This document shows positions 19,968-29,343 of a DNA stretch of 64,000 nt, piece by piece (the first letter of the stretch is position 1; each line of letters opens with the position of its first letter). The notes beneath the pieces were generated by a model. It worked only from the letters and a program-made list of their open reading frames with translations, was not told where the DNA came from and made no database searches. A program made the position numbers and the translations under genes. The stretch comes from Ottowia beijingensis (lineage in GTDB: Bacteria > Pseudomonadota > Gammaproteobacteria > Burkholderiales > Burkholderiaceae_C). The stretch is taken from assembly GCF_013423955.1 (NCBI RefSeq), contig NZ_JACCKX010000001.1, positions 1,922,001 to 1,986,000 on the forward strand, written 5' to 3'.

Positions 19968-20041
19968 CGTCATCCCGGCGAAGGCCGCGATCCATGTTTC
20001 TCCGCGCACGCCGTCTGGATTCCGGCTTGCGCCGGAATTAC
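19968..20041. repeat. inverted repeat of the ATTCCGGC type
   Basis: CGTCATCCCGGCGAAGGCCG and TGGATTCCGGCTTGCGCCGG units, like 13600-13676 but more degenerate. Confidence 0.65.
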
Positions 20042-20072
20042 GAGCTATTGCAGCTTTGATCCGGAATTGGAA

Positions 20073-20519
20073 TCAGTCGACGCGCAGGCCAGCCGCGGTC
20101 AGGCGCACCCGCTCGGCGCCGGTTTTCAGGAACGCCTCCAGATAGGCCTTGCCGGTCTGGCGCATGCGCGCCTCGATACCGGCATCCGGCTGGCGCTGCA
20201 GACCGATTTGCGTGGTGGCCATCAGCATGCCCAGCGTGGCCAGTTGCTCGAACATGTCCTGCCGTTCGGCATGCCCCGTTTGCGCAAAGCGCGCATCGGT
20301 CGCCAGGGCCTCGCGCATGGGCGCGACCAGCGGCTTGAAGTGCTCATCGGGAAAGTTGGCGTTACGGTAACCCATGTAGCTGCCGGCCAGAAAGGCCGCC
20401 ACGGCGCTGGCCACGTCGTTCGGCGGTAGGCCGAACTGCTTTTCGATCTGGCGAAAGCCATCCAGCAGCTTGCGAAACTCCGTGCGCACCTGCCCCTGCA
20501 CCCCGAGCGCTGGAGCCAC
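20073..20519 (-). CDS. DUF6683-like secreted protein (start uncertain)
   Basis: 148 residues from a GTG. QIEKQFGLPPNDVASAVAAF, AGSYMGYRN and RQDMFEQLATLGMLM resemble the DUF6683 family of uncharacterised exported proteins. The open frame continues upstream without a start codon and encodes RRVFLNALLVVVGCVAPALG, which looks like a signal peptide. The true start is therefore probably about 20 codons further up, hidden by a missing base. Function unknown. Confidence 0.55.
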   Translation of the reverse strand: MAPALGVQGQVRTEFRKLLDGFRQIEKQFGLPPNDVASAVAAFLAGSYMGYRNANFPDEHFKPLVAPMREALATDARFAQTGHAERQDMFEQLATLGMLMATTQIGLQRQPDAGIEARMRQTGKAYLEAFLKTGAERVRLTAAGLRVD

Positions 20520-20584
20520 ACACCCGACAACTACAAGCAGCGCATTCAGGAATACGCGGCGATGCCCGTGTGACAGCTTCGCCC

Positions 20585-20965
20585 ATGAACCAAGACGAAC
20601 TGCTCGTTGCGCTGTGCAAGACCCTCCTGGCGGAAACCGAGCGCCAGCCCGGCTGGTCCAAGTTGATCATGGTGGGTGAGATGGATGGTGGCAGCGCGGG
20701 CATGGCGGGGTACAGCTTTGACCTGTCGGGCCAATGGAAAGCCACCTCGCCGCGCGGCGGCGAGTCGCTGGACTTGCTGGAGCAGTTGCACGAGGCCATG
20801 ACCGCCGCCAGCCCCACCGGCCGGCCGTGGCTTGCGTGCCTGCTGCGCATCGGCAGCAACGGCGAGGTGGGTGCGGATTTCGAATACGACGACGCCGAGC
20901 GCTGGGCCATCAACCCGCGCAATCTGGCGCAGCGCATCGCCGAGTTCGCCGCCATGCCGGTCTGA
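20585..20965 (+). CDS. small acidic protein, YezG/DUF600-like (possible immunity protein)
   Basis: 126 residues starting MNQDELLVALCKTLLAETE. The central SFDLSGQWKATSPRGG and late GEVGADFEYDDAERWA resemble DUF600 (YezG), a family that includes toxin-immunity proteins. No toxin gene is adjacent, so an immunity role is only a possibility. Confidence 0.5.
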   Translation: MNQDELLVALCKTLLAETERQPGWSKLIMVGEMDGGSAGMAGYSFDLSGQWKATSPRGGESLDLLEQLHEAMTAASPTGRPWLACLLRIGSNGEVGADFEYDDAERWAINPRNLAQRIAEFAAMPV

Positions 20966-21005
20966 GTGCAAGGCCGCGCCCTGAATGCGCGGCGCCCCGC
21001 CCGCC

Positions 21006-21070
21006 GCATACTCCCCAATATGGTTCTCTGCAGCGCCCGCCAGTCGGGCGCTAAAGTAATATACTCCCAC
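21006..21070. repeat. GGGAGTAT-bounded repeat (reverse orientation)
   Basis: ATACTCCCC at 21008 and ATACTCCC at 21061 bound a core CAGCGCCCGCCAGTCGGGCGCT. Confidence 0.75.
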
Positions 21071-21082
21071 ATATCCCTGAAT

Positions 21083-22452
21083 TCACAGCCCGTCCACGAT
21101 CATCGCGGTACGGTCCGCTGGCACAGACGTGACGGCCTGCGGTGACGACTCGGCCTGCAGCTGCGCCACCAGCCCGCGCCGCTGGCGCACCGGCACGCCA
21201 CGCACCTGCTGGGCGATCCAGGCCAGCCGGTCGCGGTCCACGCTGCCTTCTTGCGCCCAGCGCGCGGCCTCGCGCTGCGGGTTGCGCAGCATGGCCGCCA
21301 GCGTGACAGCCTGGCGCGGGCTGAGGCGGCGCGCGGGCACGTCGAAGTAGTGGCGCGCAGCGGCGTCGGCGCCGCACAGCAGGCGGCCCTGCGCATCCTC
21401 GCCCCAGGGCGCCAGGTTCAGGTACAGCTGCAGGATGCGCGCCTTGCCCAGGGTTTGCTCGATCTCCACCGCGTAGAGCAGTTCGCGCAGCTTGCGCGCC
21501 AGCGTGCGCTCGTCCCCGGCCACCATCAGCTTGGCGACCTGCTGCGTGATGGTGCTGCCGCCGCGCCGGATGGCGGCGTGCTGCTGGTTGGCGTCGAGCG
21601 CGGCGAGCAGCTCGGCCAGGTCGTAGCCGGGGTGCTCGAAGAAGCGCTGGTCCTCGGCCGCCAGCACGGCGCGCGCCAGCCAGCCGCGCGCATCGTGCAC
21701 GCGGTGCGGCCCGCAGGACGAGCGCGCGTGCGCCCAGCGCTCGGTGCCCAGGCCGCTGACGGCCAGGCCCTGCACGCGCGGCGTGACTTGCAGCGTGCGC
21801 GCGGGCAGTCGCAGTTCGGCATCTGCGCCGATGCGGCCGTCGATGCGCGCCACGGCCAGTTCGGGCAGGCCGGGCGCCAGCAGCGCCAGCCAGTGGCGCG
21901 CGGGGGCGTCGGGCCCTGCAGGCGCACGTTCCAGCCGGCACCCTGGCGGCGCGCCTGCCAGCGGGCGGTGATGACGGCGTCATCACCCTGCGGGTCGTGC
22001 GCGCCCAGCAGCAGCGTGCCGCGCAGGTGCTGCACCTCATGGCGCGACAGCGCGAGCTGCACCGCCGGCACCGCCAGCCGGTGCTGCCCCACGGCGGCAG
22101 GCAGGGGCAGGGTGCAGGGCTCGCAGTGCAGGGTCAGCACCGGCTCGGGGCCTTCCTGGCCGGCGGCGATCCAGCCCAAGGTGACGGGCCCCATCGGGCT
22201 GTGCACGCGCAGGCCGTGCAGCAGCGGGCCGATGCTCGGCGTGGTGGCCAGCCACACCAGCTGCGGCACGCTGGCCCGCAGCGTGAGCGGGCCGCGCCCG
22301 ATCTCGGTGGCCCAGTCGCCCGCCGCCGGCATCAGCGCGATGCGCAGCGTGGCCCACAGCGCGCCCAGCGCCAGCAGCAGGGCGACGCCGACGATGAGCA
22401 GGCCGCGCACGAAGCGGCGCAGCAGGCGCTGGAAGGATTCGGCACGGGTCAT
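21083..22452 (-). CDS. GT51 peptidoglycan transglycosylase-domain protein of the exosortase cassette (frameshifted)
   Basis: About 456 residues: an N-terminal membrane helix (LLIVGVALLLALGALWATL), about 190 residues of a beta-rich domain with a CEPC pair, then a GT51 domain. GT51 motifs: AEDQRFFEHPGYDLAEL, RRGGSTITQQVAK and KLRELLYAVEIEQ. There is no transpeptidase domain, so at most it would polymerise glycan chains at the periplasmic face. One missing base near 21905. The position beside the EpsI-like protein and exosortase, on the same strand, suggests a shared role in surface display; that is inference. Unlike MtgA it has the long extra N-terminal domain. Confidence 0.8.
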
Positions 22453-22482
22453 GGCGGCTCTCCTGAAACGGCGTGATGAATA

Positions 22483-22542
22483 TGAATTTGATAGCTGATC
22501 GCGCTGGATGGACGGGCGCTGCAAGCGTTTTTATGTGGATCC
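22483..22542. repeat. AGCTAT/GCGCTTG palindromic repeat between GT51 and EpsI-like genes
   Basis: GAATTTGATAGCTGATCGCG then CTGGATGGACGGGCGCTGCA and a T-rich end. It overlaps the stop of the EpsI-like gene. Confidence 0.8.
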
Positions 22543-23094
22543 GGCGGACAGCGCCCGCGTCACCGTGACGGCGCGCCACGGCCCCTGGCTGCGGCCCAGC
22601 GCCGCCGCCCAGTACCAGGCCGAGGTGTCGGCAAAGCGCTGGCCGTGCGCGTCCTCGATCTGCTCGCACACGCGAAGCTGAACGTCGCCCTTGCGCGCGG
22701 TGAAGCAGCGCTGCACGGGCGCATCGGCGTGTTCCGCCGTTCGTTCGAGCCGCTCGCCCTCGATGCGGTAGCCGATGGCGCGGTAGCAGTCGGCCGCCGG
22801 GTGCAGCATGCGCGTGGGCACGGCCACGTCGCGCAGCACCACGATCTGGCGGCCGTCGGTCAGGCGCGCGATGGTGCCGGGAAAGCGCTCGGCAAAGCGC
22901 TGCTCCACGGCGCTCATCGCCAGCGGACGCACCGGCTGGCCTTGCCAGTGCGCGGGCAGTTCGGTGGCGGCATGGCTGGGCGCGGGGATGGCTGCGTCAC
23001 TGCCAGCGCCCCACAACGCACAAGCCAGCATGGCAGCGCCGAACAGGCTCTTGCCGAGCACGCGGTGGGCGAAAGTGTTGAGCATCCAGGGCAT
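22531..23094 (-). CDS. exosortase-associated EpsI-like protein
   Basis: About 187 residues with a signal peptide or anchor (SLFGAAMLACALWGAGSDAA). The mature part has LPAHWQGQPVRPLAMSAVEQ, RFAERFPGTIARLTDG and LHPAADCYRAIGY. The CYRAxGY signature is that of EpsI-like proteins that accompany or are fused to exosortases; their biochemical role is not established. It is separated from the exosortase by a REP hairpin and from the GT51 gene by an AGCTAT repeat. Confidence 0.75.
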   Translation of the reverse strand: MPWMLNTFAHRVLGKSLFGAAMLACALWGAGSDAAIPAPSHAATELPAHWQGQPVRPLAMSAVEQRFAERFPGTIARLTDGRQIVVLRDVAVPTRMLHPAADCYRAIGYRIEGERLERTAEHADAPVQRCFTARKGDVQLRVCEQIEDAHGQRFADTSAWYWAAALGRSQGPWRAVTVTRALSAGST

Positions 23095-23161
23095 GGTGTT
23101 CTCCAGGGTTTTCAAGAAGGCGGGCCTTGTGCGTCGGCAGTGGCGATCAGCGGTTTTCAAC

Positions 23162-23237
23162 TGTGGGAGCGGCCTTGGCCGCGATGGGGCTGTCGCACGC
23201 CGGGTTGGCGCTCATCGCGGCCAAGGCCGCTCCCACA
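23162..23237. repeat. REP-type inverted repeat (GTGGGAGCGGCC) at the exosortase 3' end
   Basis: Arms TGTGGGAGCGGCCTTGGCCG and CGGCCAAGGCCGCTCCCACA. The last codons (TSLWERPWPR) and the stop of the exosortase gene are read from it. Confidence 0.85.
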
Positions 23238-24074
23238 AGGATGTGCCGCGCGCCATCGCCCACGCCACGGCGCCACATACGGCTGCCAATGCCACCAGCC
23301 CGATGCCTTCATGCAAGGCCGGCGTGCCACGCCCCGTGGCCTCCAGCGCCACCAGCGCGGTGTTGCGCAGCACGTTGCCCAACAGCACGGCGGCGCCGAC
23401 CAGCGGCAGGCGCAGCGCGAAGGCGCGGTCGCCGCGCCCGGCCCACAGCGCCACGGCGCAGGCGGTGAAGTAGCCGGCCCACGCCATCTGCACGCCCGAG
23501 CAAGGCGCATCGACGATGACCAGCAGGCCGTCGACGTTCAGGCTGCTGCCCTCGCGCAGCACGTGGAACCACGGCAGCAGCAGCCAGCGGCTGACCTCGG
23601 CGGTGAGCACGCGCAGCGGTAGCCGGCATAGAACTGCAACGAGGCGATGAGCGGCAGCGCCAGCACCGCCAGGCCCAGCACCGGCAGGGCGGCGATGGGA
23701 AAGCGCGGCGCGGCGTGCAGCACGCCGTCGCGCACCTGCATGGCACCGCGGCGTTCGTCCGGCAGAAACGCCAGCAGGCCGCCCGCCCAGGCGACGATGG
23801 CCAGCAGGCTGCCGAGCAGCGGTGCGACGTGGCCGTGCAGCGCCGTGGCGGCCAGCGTGCCCGCCAGCGCCATTGCCAGCCACGGCAGGCGCGGTGCGCT
23901 GCGCAGCTGCCCGCGCACCGCCACCAGCAGCGCGGCCAGGGCGGCGAGCGCCAGCAGCCCCAGCGGGTCGTCCGAACCATCGGCCATGCGCGCCGCCATC
24001 CAGCGCCAGGTGGGCCACAGCGCGGCGGTCTGCAGCGCGATCCACGCGAGGGCCGGCGCGCGGTCGAGGCGCAT
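23212..24074 (-). CDS. exosortase (dedicated PEP-CTERM-type sorting transpeptidase)
   Basis: About 285 residues with seven or eight membrane helices. The catalytic Cys is in DAPCSGVQMAW (about residue 190), the conserved Arg in GNVLRNTALV, and the His in LHEGIGLVAL, giving the exosortase Cys/Arg/His set. Family members cut C-terminal PEP-CTERM tails on the outer face of the inner membrane. One missing base near 23617 (after LQFYAGY). The C-terminus extends into a REP hairpin. The neighbouring VIT/VWA protein with a PEP-CTERM tail is the probable and perhaps only substrate. The start could be slightly upstream if another base is missing. Confidence 0.88.
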
Positions 24075-24130
24075 GGCAGCGGACAGCAGGCGGGGGAGCG
24101 GGTGAGGAAGGTGATGGACATGATCTGAGG

Positions 24131-24180
24131 TTTTTTGGCCTGTAGCGCTGATCTGGCAAGCGTTGGAAGCTATTGATACT
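24131..24180. repeat. AGCTAT-type repeat (reverse orientation)
   Basis: TTTTTTGGCCTGTAGCGCTG then ATCTGGCAAGCGTTGGAAGC and TATTGATAC. Confidence 0.6.
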
Positions 24181-24203
24181 GGAGCAAAGTGGTCCGGGGA
24201 CTG

Positions 24204-24375
24204 GCTCCCTCGCCCCTTTGGGGAGAGCGCCTGCCCCGGACTTGATCCGGGGCTGGGGTGAGGGGCGGCGGCGTTGCAATGGATGCGCGGTCGGCCCCCA
24301 CCCCAGCCCTCCCCAGCGGGGAGGGGGAGACACCCTCACCCCAACCCTCTCCCGCAGGCGGGAGAGGGAGAAGGC
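24204..24375. repeat. CCCTCACCCC-type repeat array
   Basis: Several hairpin units (CTCGCCCCTTTGGGGAGAG, CCAGCCCTCCCCAGCGGGGAG, CTCTCCCGCAGGCGGGAGAG) directly after the VIT/VWA gene stop. They may act as its terminator. The gap 24075-24377 holds only repeats. Confidence 0.85.
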
Positions 24376-24377
24376 AC

Positions 24378-26581
24378 TCAGGCCGTGAACGGCTGGCGGC
24401 GCTGGCGGCGCGCAGCCTGGGCGCCCAGCACGGCCAGCACCACCAGCATCGCGGCCCAGGTTTCGGGCTCGGGCGTGCTGCTCACCGCCGCGCCCAGGGC
24501 GCTGGCCTCGCCCACGGCGAGGTTGCTCACGCCTTCGGGCAGCGGGCTGGGCTGGTTCGCCGTCGCGCCTCGTCCACCCGGGTTGCGCACCACCTTGTCG
24601 ACTGCGATGAAGCTGGTGTATTGCGTCAGCAGGCTGTAGTCGAGGCCGAGCTTGGTGATGGCGGCCTTCTGCGCCTCGCCGCCGGTCAGTGCCTCTTCGT
24701 CGCTCAGCGCAGCGATGCGGTGGCGTGCCCACAGCAGGCGAAGCGCGCCGGTCCCTGGCCCGTCGGCCGCCACGTCGATGGGCAGCGTCTGCGTGTAGGG
24801 GCCGTGCGCGGCGCGGCCTTCCACGATCAGGTTCGGCGGCGTGGTGCCGGCGTGCTCGCGCCACTTGCCGAACACGATCACCGGGCGCTCGGCCAGCACG
24901 TCGGGCAGCTGCTGCGGCTCGACGTCGTACACGTCGATGCCCTCGAAGCGCGCCTTCACGCTGGTCAGCACCGGCGATTCGATCAGCTTGCGAAAGCGCT
25001 CGGCCTGCGCCTTGGCTTCGTCGGGCCGGGTGACGATGAAGGGCTCGCCCATGCCGGCGCGCGCCAGGCCTTCCATCAGGTGTCGGTTGACCGAGCTGCC
25101 GATGCCGAAGGCGAACACGTTGGCCTGGCCCAGGTGCTGGCGCACCAGCGCGAAGGCTTCGCTTTCCACCGTGACGTAGCCATCGGTCACCACGACCACG
25201 GTGCGCGCCAGCTCGGGCGCCTTGGGCTCGGCATAGACGCGGCGCAGCGCCGGCAGCAGCTCGGTCGATCCGCCGCCGCCCATCTGCTCGATGGTGCGGA
25301 TGGCCGCGTTGACGTTGGCCGGCGTGGCCGGCACCGAGTGCGGCGCCAGCATGCGGTTGGAGCCCGAGAAGAGCAGCACGTTGAAGGTGTCGCTGGCCCG
25401 CAGGTTGCCCAGCAGCTGCCGCATCAGCGACTTGGCGGTGTCGAGCGGAAAGCCGTGCATGCTGCCCGAGATGTCGACCACGAACACGTAGTCGCGCGGC
25501 GTGATGGCCGCCTGCGGCACAGCCTGGGGCGGCTGCACCATGGCGAGGAAGAAGTTTTCCTTCTCGCCCCGGTGCAGCAGCACGCCGGACTGGATGGCGC
25601 TGCCGGCCAGGCGGTAGTCGAGGATGAAGTCGCGGTTGTTGGCCACGCGGCTGGCCGCTGCGGCCAGCTGCACGCTGGCGCGTTTCGATGCGGTGCCCGC
25701 GTCCATGGCCGTGTCGATGGCATGGCTGGGCGAGCGGATGTCCTGGATGCCGATCGGGCTGGCCAGGTTGACCTTCAGGTTGAACGCGCTGGGGCTGACT
25801 TCGCCCTGGCGCAGCACGGGCTGGGCAGGGAAGGCCTGGGCGTGCGCGGGCGTGCTGCCGCTGGTCGTTTCGCTGGGTGCGTTCGACGCGGTGCCCGCGT
25901 AGCGGGGCCGACGACCGTCGGGTACACGAACTGGTAGTTGCCGTCCTGCGGCACCAGCAGCTCGTTGTAGCGCAGCTCCACCAGCACGTCGTCGCCGGGC
26001 AGGATGTTGGCGACATTCATCTGGAACACGTTGGGGCGGTGCTGCTCCAGCAGCGCGGCGGTCTTGCCTTCCTTCCTGGCCTGATCGTATTCGATGCGAG
26101 CCTGCTGCTTCTCGCGGATCTGCGCGGTGATCAGCCGGTCGGCGATGCGGACTTGAAGGCCGTTGACGGTCGCGCGCGTCGAGCCGGGGAACAGGTACTT
26201 CGCTTCGATGGGCACCGTGCCCTCGTTTTTGTAGCGCTGCGTCACCACCACATCGGCGATGACGCCGCTGATGTCGACGCGCACGTCGGTGCTTTTCAGC
26301 GGCAGCGCCTCCACGCCGGGCTGCGCGCCCTGCACGAAGAAGTAGGGGCTCTCGGCCTGGGTGCCTTCTGGCGCGTTCTGCGCGCGGGTGGGCGGCGCCA
26401 GCAGCACCAGCGCCGACAGCAGCGCATACCAGGCCATGCGCTGCGCGACCTGGCCGGCACGTTGGCCGCTGCGCAGCGTGCGCCGCAGCGGGGCCTGCAA
26501 CAAGGGTGGCGCGCTGCGCAGCGCGGCGGCGGGCAACTCGCGCAGCGCGGTCAGCGCATTGGTGGATGGAAAGGCGCGCAT
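24378..26581 (-). CDS. VIT/VWA-domain protein with PEP-CTERM sorting tail (marine proteobacterial sortase target-like)
   Basis: About 734 residues. N-terminal hydrophobic export segment (MAWYALLSALVLLAPP, residues 49-64), VIT domain (about 75-220, LKSTDVRVDISGVIADVVVT and YLFPGSTRATVNG), and VWA domain (about 310-480). The VWA domain has a complete MIDAS start, DISGSMHG. The C-terminus TPEPETWAAMLVVLAVLGAQ followed by AARRQRR is a PEP motif, a membrane helix and a basic end, i.e. a PEP-CTERM tail. One missing base near 25903. It is the first gene of the cassette that holds the exosortase. Expected fate: export, tail removal and surface attachment or release. Confidence 0.88.
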
Positions 26582-27049
26582 GGTGTTCTTCCTTCTTCAA
26601 GTGGTGAGGTGGCGGGGCTGCGGCGCCGGCCCTCACATCCCGGCCGCCGCATGACCGCCACTGTGGAATCGCCACGGGAAGGCGCGATGAAGTGCGCGAG
26701 AAGAACGCACGCGCTCTGTGAAGTGCGCGTGAAATCGCCGTGAAGTGCCGCGTGGCGAACGACTTCAGGCGCTGCTGAAAGCTACAAAATCAGGAGCTGA
26801 CCGCGCCGTATTTTCCAGCGTTAGAGCCCTATTCGAATCACATGTTAATCATGTACATGTTTGGTTCATGCGACTGTGAAATATGTCGTGGCAGGTATCT
26901 CACGCCGGCGCGGCACGGTGCACGGCAAGCGTGCAATTTGTCGCGCAAGCCTTTGTCACGCCTGCACACACATCGTGGGGCGATGGCACATTGGAGGCTC
27001 GTTTTTCAACCAACGTCTGAGAGCCCGAACCAGGGCAAGGAGAAAATCA
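26582..27049. other. gene-free stretch between the exosortase cassette and a small gene
   Basis: About 470 bp. It holds direct repeats of GTGAAGTGCGCG type (26687-26750), an AGCTAT-type repeat (26780-26840), and the upstream region of the gene at 27050. No supportable gene was found. Confidence 0.4.
26780..26838. repeat. AGCTAT-type repeat (degenerate)
   Basis: GCTACAAAATCAGGAGCTGA then CCGCGCCGTATTTTCCAGCG and TTAGAGCCC. Confidence 0.5.
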
Positions 27050-27295
27050 ATGGGTGCCAAGAAAGTGCGCGTCGAGTTCGTCGATGGTTCCGGTCAGGGC
27101 GTGGGCGGTGTGACCGTGAAGGCCACCGGCTGTTCAGAACTGCAAACCGCCCCCACGGGCCAGGCCTTCTTCCTGGTGGACGAAGAGAACTTCGCGGTGA
27201 CGGCCAACGGTGCCGAGGTCTACAAGGGCACGCTGTCGGCCCTGCCCGAGAAGATCGTGTTCAAGCAGGATGGCGGCAGCTGGAAGGCCGCCTGA
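27050..27295 (+). CDS. small soluble beta-rich protein of unknown function
   Basis: 81 residues, MGAKKVRVEFVDGSGQGVGG to KQDGGSWKAA. The alternation of strands and the pattern VEFVDGSGQGVGGVTVKATG look like a small carboxypeptidase-regulatory-like (Ig-type) fold. It has no signal peptide. A clear ribosome-binding site (AAGGAG) precedes the ATG, and a strong terminator follows. Conserved function unknown. Confidence 0.65.
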   Translation: MGAKKVRVEFVDGSGQGVGGVTVKATGCSELQTAPTGQAFFLVDEENFAVTANGAEVYKGTLSALPEKIVFKQDGGSWKAA

Positions 27296-27323
27296 TCGGC
27301 ACCTGCCGAATCCGCTTCGACGA

Positions 27324-27346
27324 ACGGCCCTTTGGGGCCGTTTTTC
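27324..27346 (+). terminator. rho-independent terminator
   Basis: AACGGCCC-TTT-GGGGCCGTTTTT, about 30 bases after the stop of the small gene. Confidence 0.9.
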
Positions 27347-27350
27347 ATTG

Positions 27351-27588
27351 AACCTAGAAACGGCAGTTGGATGCGCCCGAGCGTGCCGTGATGGGCGCGT
27401 CAGGCAAGGCGTGAGGACGCGGCAGGCCCGTGCCTGGGAGGACGAGCAACGCCGCATGGCGCGACCAGCGCGGTGCGATCGGGTGCATAGCGCGCTCACC
27501 CAACAGGTGAACGCGACCGAAGCCGTGAAAGTCAGCATTCATGCGGGTTGCCCAAGGATAGCGAGCGGTCAACTGCCGTTTCTAGGTT
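27351..27588. mobile_element. MITE-like element with 19-bp perfect terminal inverted repeats
   Basis: Ends AACCTAGAAACGGCAGTTG (27351-27369) and its exact inverse CAACTGCCGTTTCTAGGTT (27570-27588) enclose about 200 bp without a supportable gene. This is the shape of a non-autonomous insertion element. The right end overlaps the end of creC and supplies its stop codon (VKPRNGS then TGA). Confidence 0.8.
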
Positions 27589-29082
27589 TAACCGCCGGCA
27601 GGCGCAGCGTGGCCAGCGCGCCCTGCGTGGCGCGCTCGGGCACCAGCGTGGGTTCGCGCCGCGCCACGGCGTTGCGCAGCGACACGCTGCCCTGGTGCAG
27701 CACGGCGATCTCCTGCACGAAGGACAGGCCCAGGCCGGTGCTGCGTTTTTGCGAGCCGGGGCGCGCCAGCGAGAAGAACTTGTCGAACACCTTGTCTTCG
27801 GCGTAGGCGGGCAGGCCGGGGCCGTGGTCGCGCACGGCAATGTGCGCCCAACGCCCTTCGCGCGCCAGCGTGAGCACGATGTCGGGCACGTTGCCATCAC
27901 CCGCGCTGGTGAAGTCGACCGCGTTGTCAAGCAGGTTGCCGATGGCGCGGCGCAGCAGGAAAGGGTCGCCCTCCACCGCCACGTCATCGGGCGCCACGAC
28001 GTCGATGCGCAGCGCCGGCGCTCTGGCGCGGGCGGCGGCGGCCAGCTCGTGCAGCATCGGCGCCAGCGCCACGCGCTGCTGGTCCTGCAGCAGGCGGCGG
28101 CTTTCCAGCGCGGTCAACTCCATCATGCGGTCCACCACCTCTTGCATGCGCAGCGACTCGCGCTCGATGTTGGCGGCGAAGCGCGCGGCCTGCGCTGGGG
28201 GCAGGCTGGGTTCCTGCAACAGCTCGGCCGCTCCGCGCACGGCCGACAACGGGCTCTTCAGCTCGTGCGTGAGCTGCTGCACGTAGTCCTGCACGTAGTT
28301 GCGCCCGGCCACGGCATCGCGCACTTCCTGGTAGGCGGCGCGCGCCTGCGCCCGCAGCGCGCGCCCGCGCGGCGCGGGCTGAAGCGGCGGCGGCCCTGCG
28401 CGTCGTGCCACAACGCGGTGCGCAGCGCGGCCAGCAGGTCGGTGGTGATGCCCAGCGGGCGAATCAGCAGAAAGGAGAGCACCAGCGCCAGCACCAGGGC
28501 CGACAGGCCGGACATCAGCCCCAAGTAGAGGATGTTGCTGCGCGCGGCCGAGACGAACTGGCCGAAGCTCTGCACCGGCTTGCCCAGGCTGACGGCGCCG
28601 ACGATCTCGCCCTGCCAGCGGATCGGCGCGCCGACGTACATCACGGCGCTGTCGGCGTCCTGCGCCACGTCGCGCGTGGTGCGCGCGCCGTACTCGCCGC
28701 GCAGCGTGTTGCGCACGTCGCGCCAGCCGGCGTAGTCCTTGCCCAGGTCGCGCCCAGTCGAGTCGTAGACCACCACGCCGTGGCGGTTGGTGACATAGGC
28801 GCGCAGCTCCACGCGCGTCTTGTGCAGTTGGAAGATCTGCGCCGAGAAGCGCCGCGCGTACAGGTCGCGGAACAGCGCGCCGATGCGGTCGGTGGGCAGG
28901 GCGCCGTGCTCCACCTCCTGCTCGATCACCGTGGCCATGAGCTGCGCGGTCTCGATCAGCCCTTCTTCGGCCGACTCGCGGTAGCGCGGGTCCAGGTCGG
29001 CCAGCAACTGGTACAGCAGCGCCGCCATGCCGATCGCGTACACCGCGATCAGCGCGAGCAGGATGCGGGTGCGGCGCGACAT
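27569..29082 (-). CDS. creC: two-component sensor histidine kinase, CreC-type
   Basis: About 504 residues: a membrane helix (ILLALIAVYAIGMAALLYQL), a periplasmic sensor of about 160 residues, a second helix (LGLMSGLSALVLALVLSFLL), HAMP, a HisKA with the phospho-acceptor His in QLTHELKSPLSAVRG, and an ATPase domain with NLLDNAVDF (N box), HGPGLP and STGLGLSFVQ. One missing base near 28370. The C-terminal PAVKPRNGS is partly read from the MITE end. It is downstream of creB on the same strand. In enteric bacteria CreBC responds to carbon source and periplasmic state; here the signal is unknown. Confidence 0.88.
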
Positions 29083-29159
29083 GGGCGCGATGATAGTCAG
29101 GGCCCGGCGCGCCGCACGGGCAGGCTGGGTGCGCCCGGCAGCACGCAGCTCCACGCAAC

Positions 29160-29224
29160 ATATACTCCCTTATAGATATCCCCCAGCGCCCGACAATAGG
29201 GCGCTGTCGATGCATACTCCCCTT
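29160..29224. repeat. GGGAGTAT-bounded repeat upstream of creC (reverse orientation)
   Basis: ATACTCCCT and ATACTCCCC bound the core CAGCGCCCGACAATAGGGCGCT. Confidence 0.8.
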
Positions 29225-29343
29225 CAAATGGAGAGCATGGCACCCACCGCCAGCGCCACCACAACGGCGAACATCACCACCCAGACGATCTGGCCGGCGC
29301 AGGGCCTGGCGCGCCGACCTTCAGTGTTCTTCTCGCAGCGCAT
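29224..29343 (-). CDS. candidate small membrane protein between creB and creC
   Basis: 39 codons, MRCEKNTEGRRARPCAGQ followed by a hydrophobic run (IVWVVMFAVVVALAVGAMLS). The ATG lies inside the end of creB in another frame, overlapping it by 23 bases, which would allow translational coupling. Nothing else supports expression, and it could be chance. Confidence 0.35.
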   Translation of the reverse strand: MRCEKNTEGRRARPCAGQIVWVVMFAVVVALAVGAMLSI

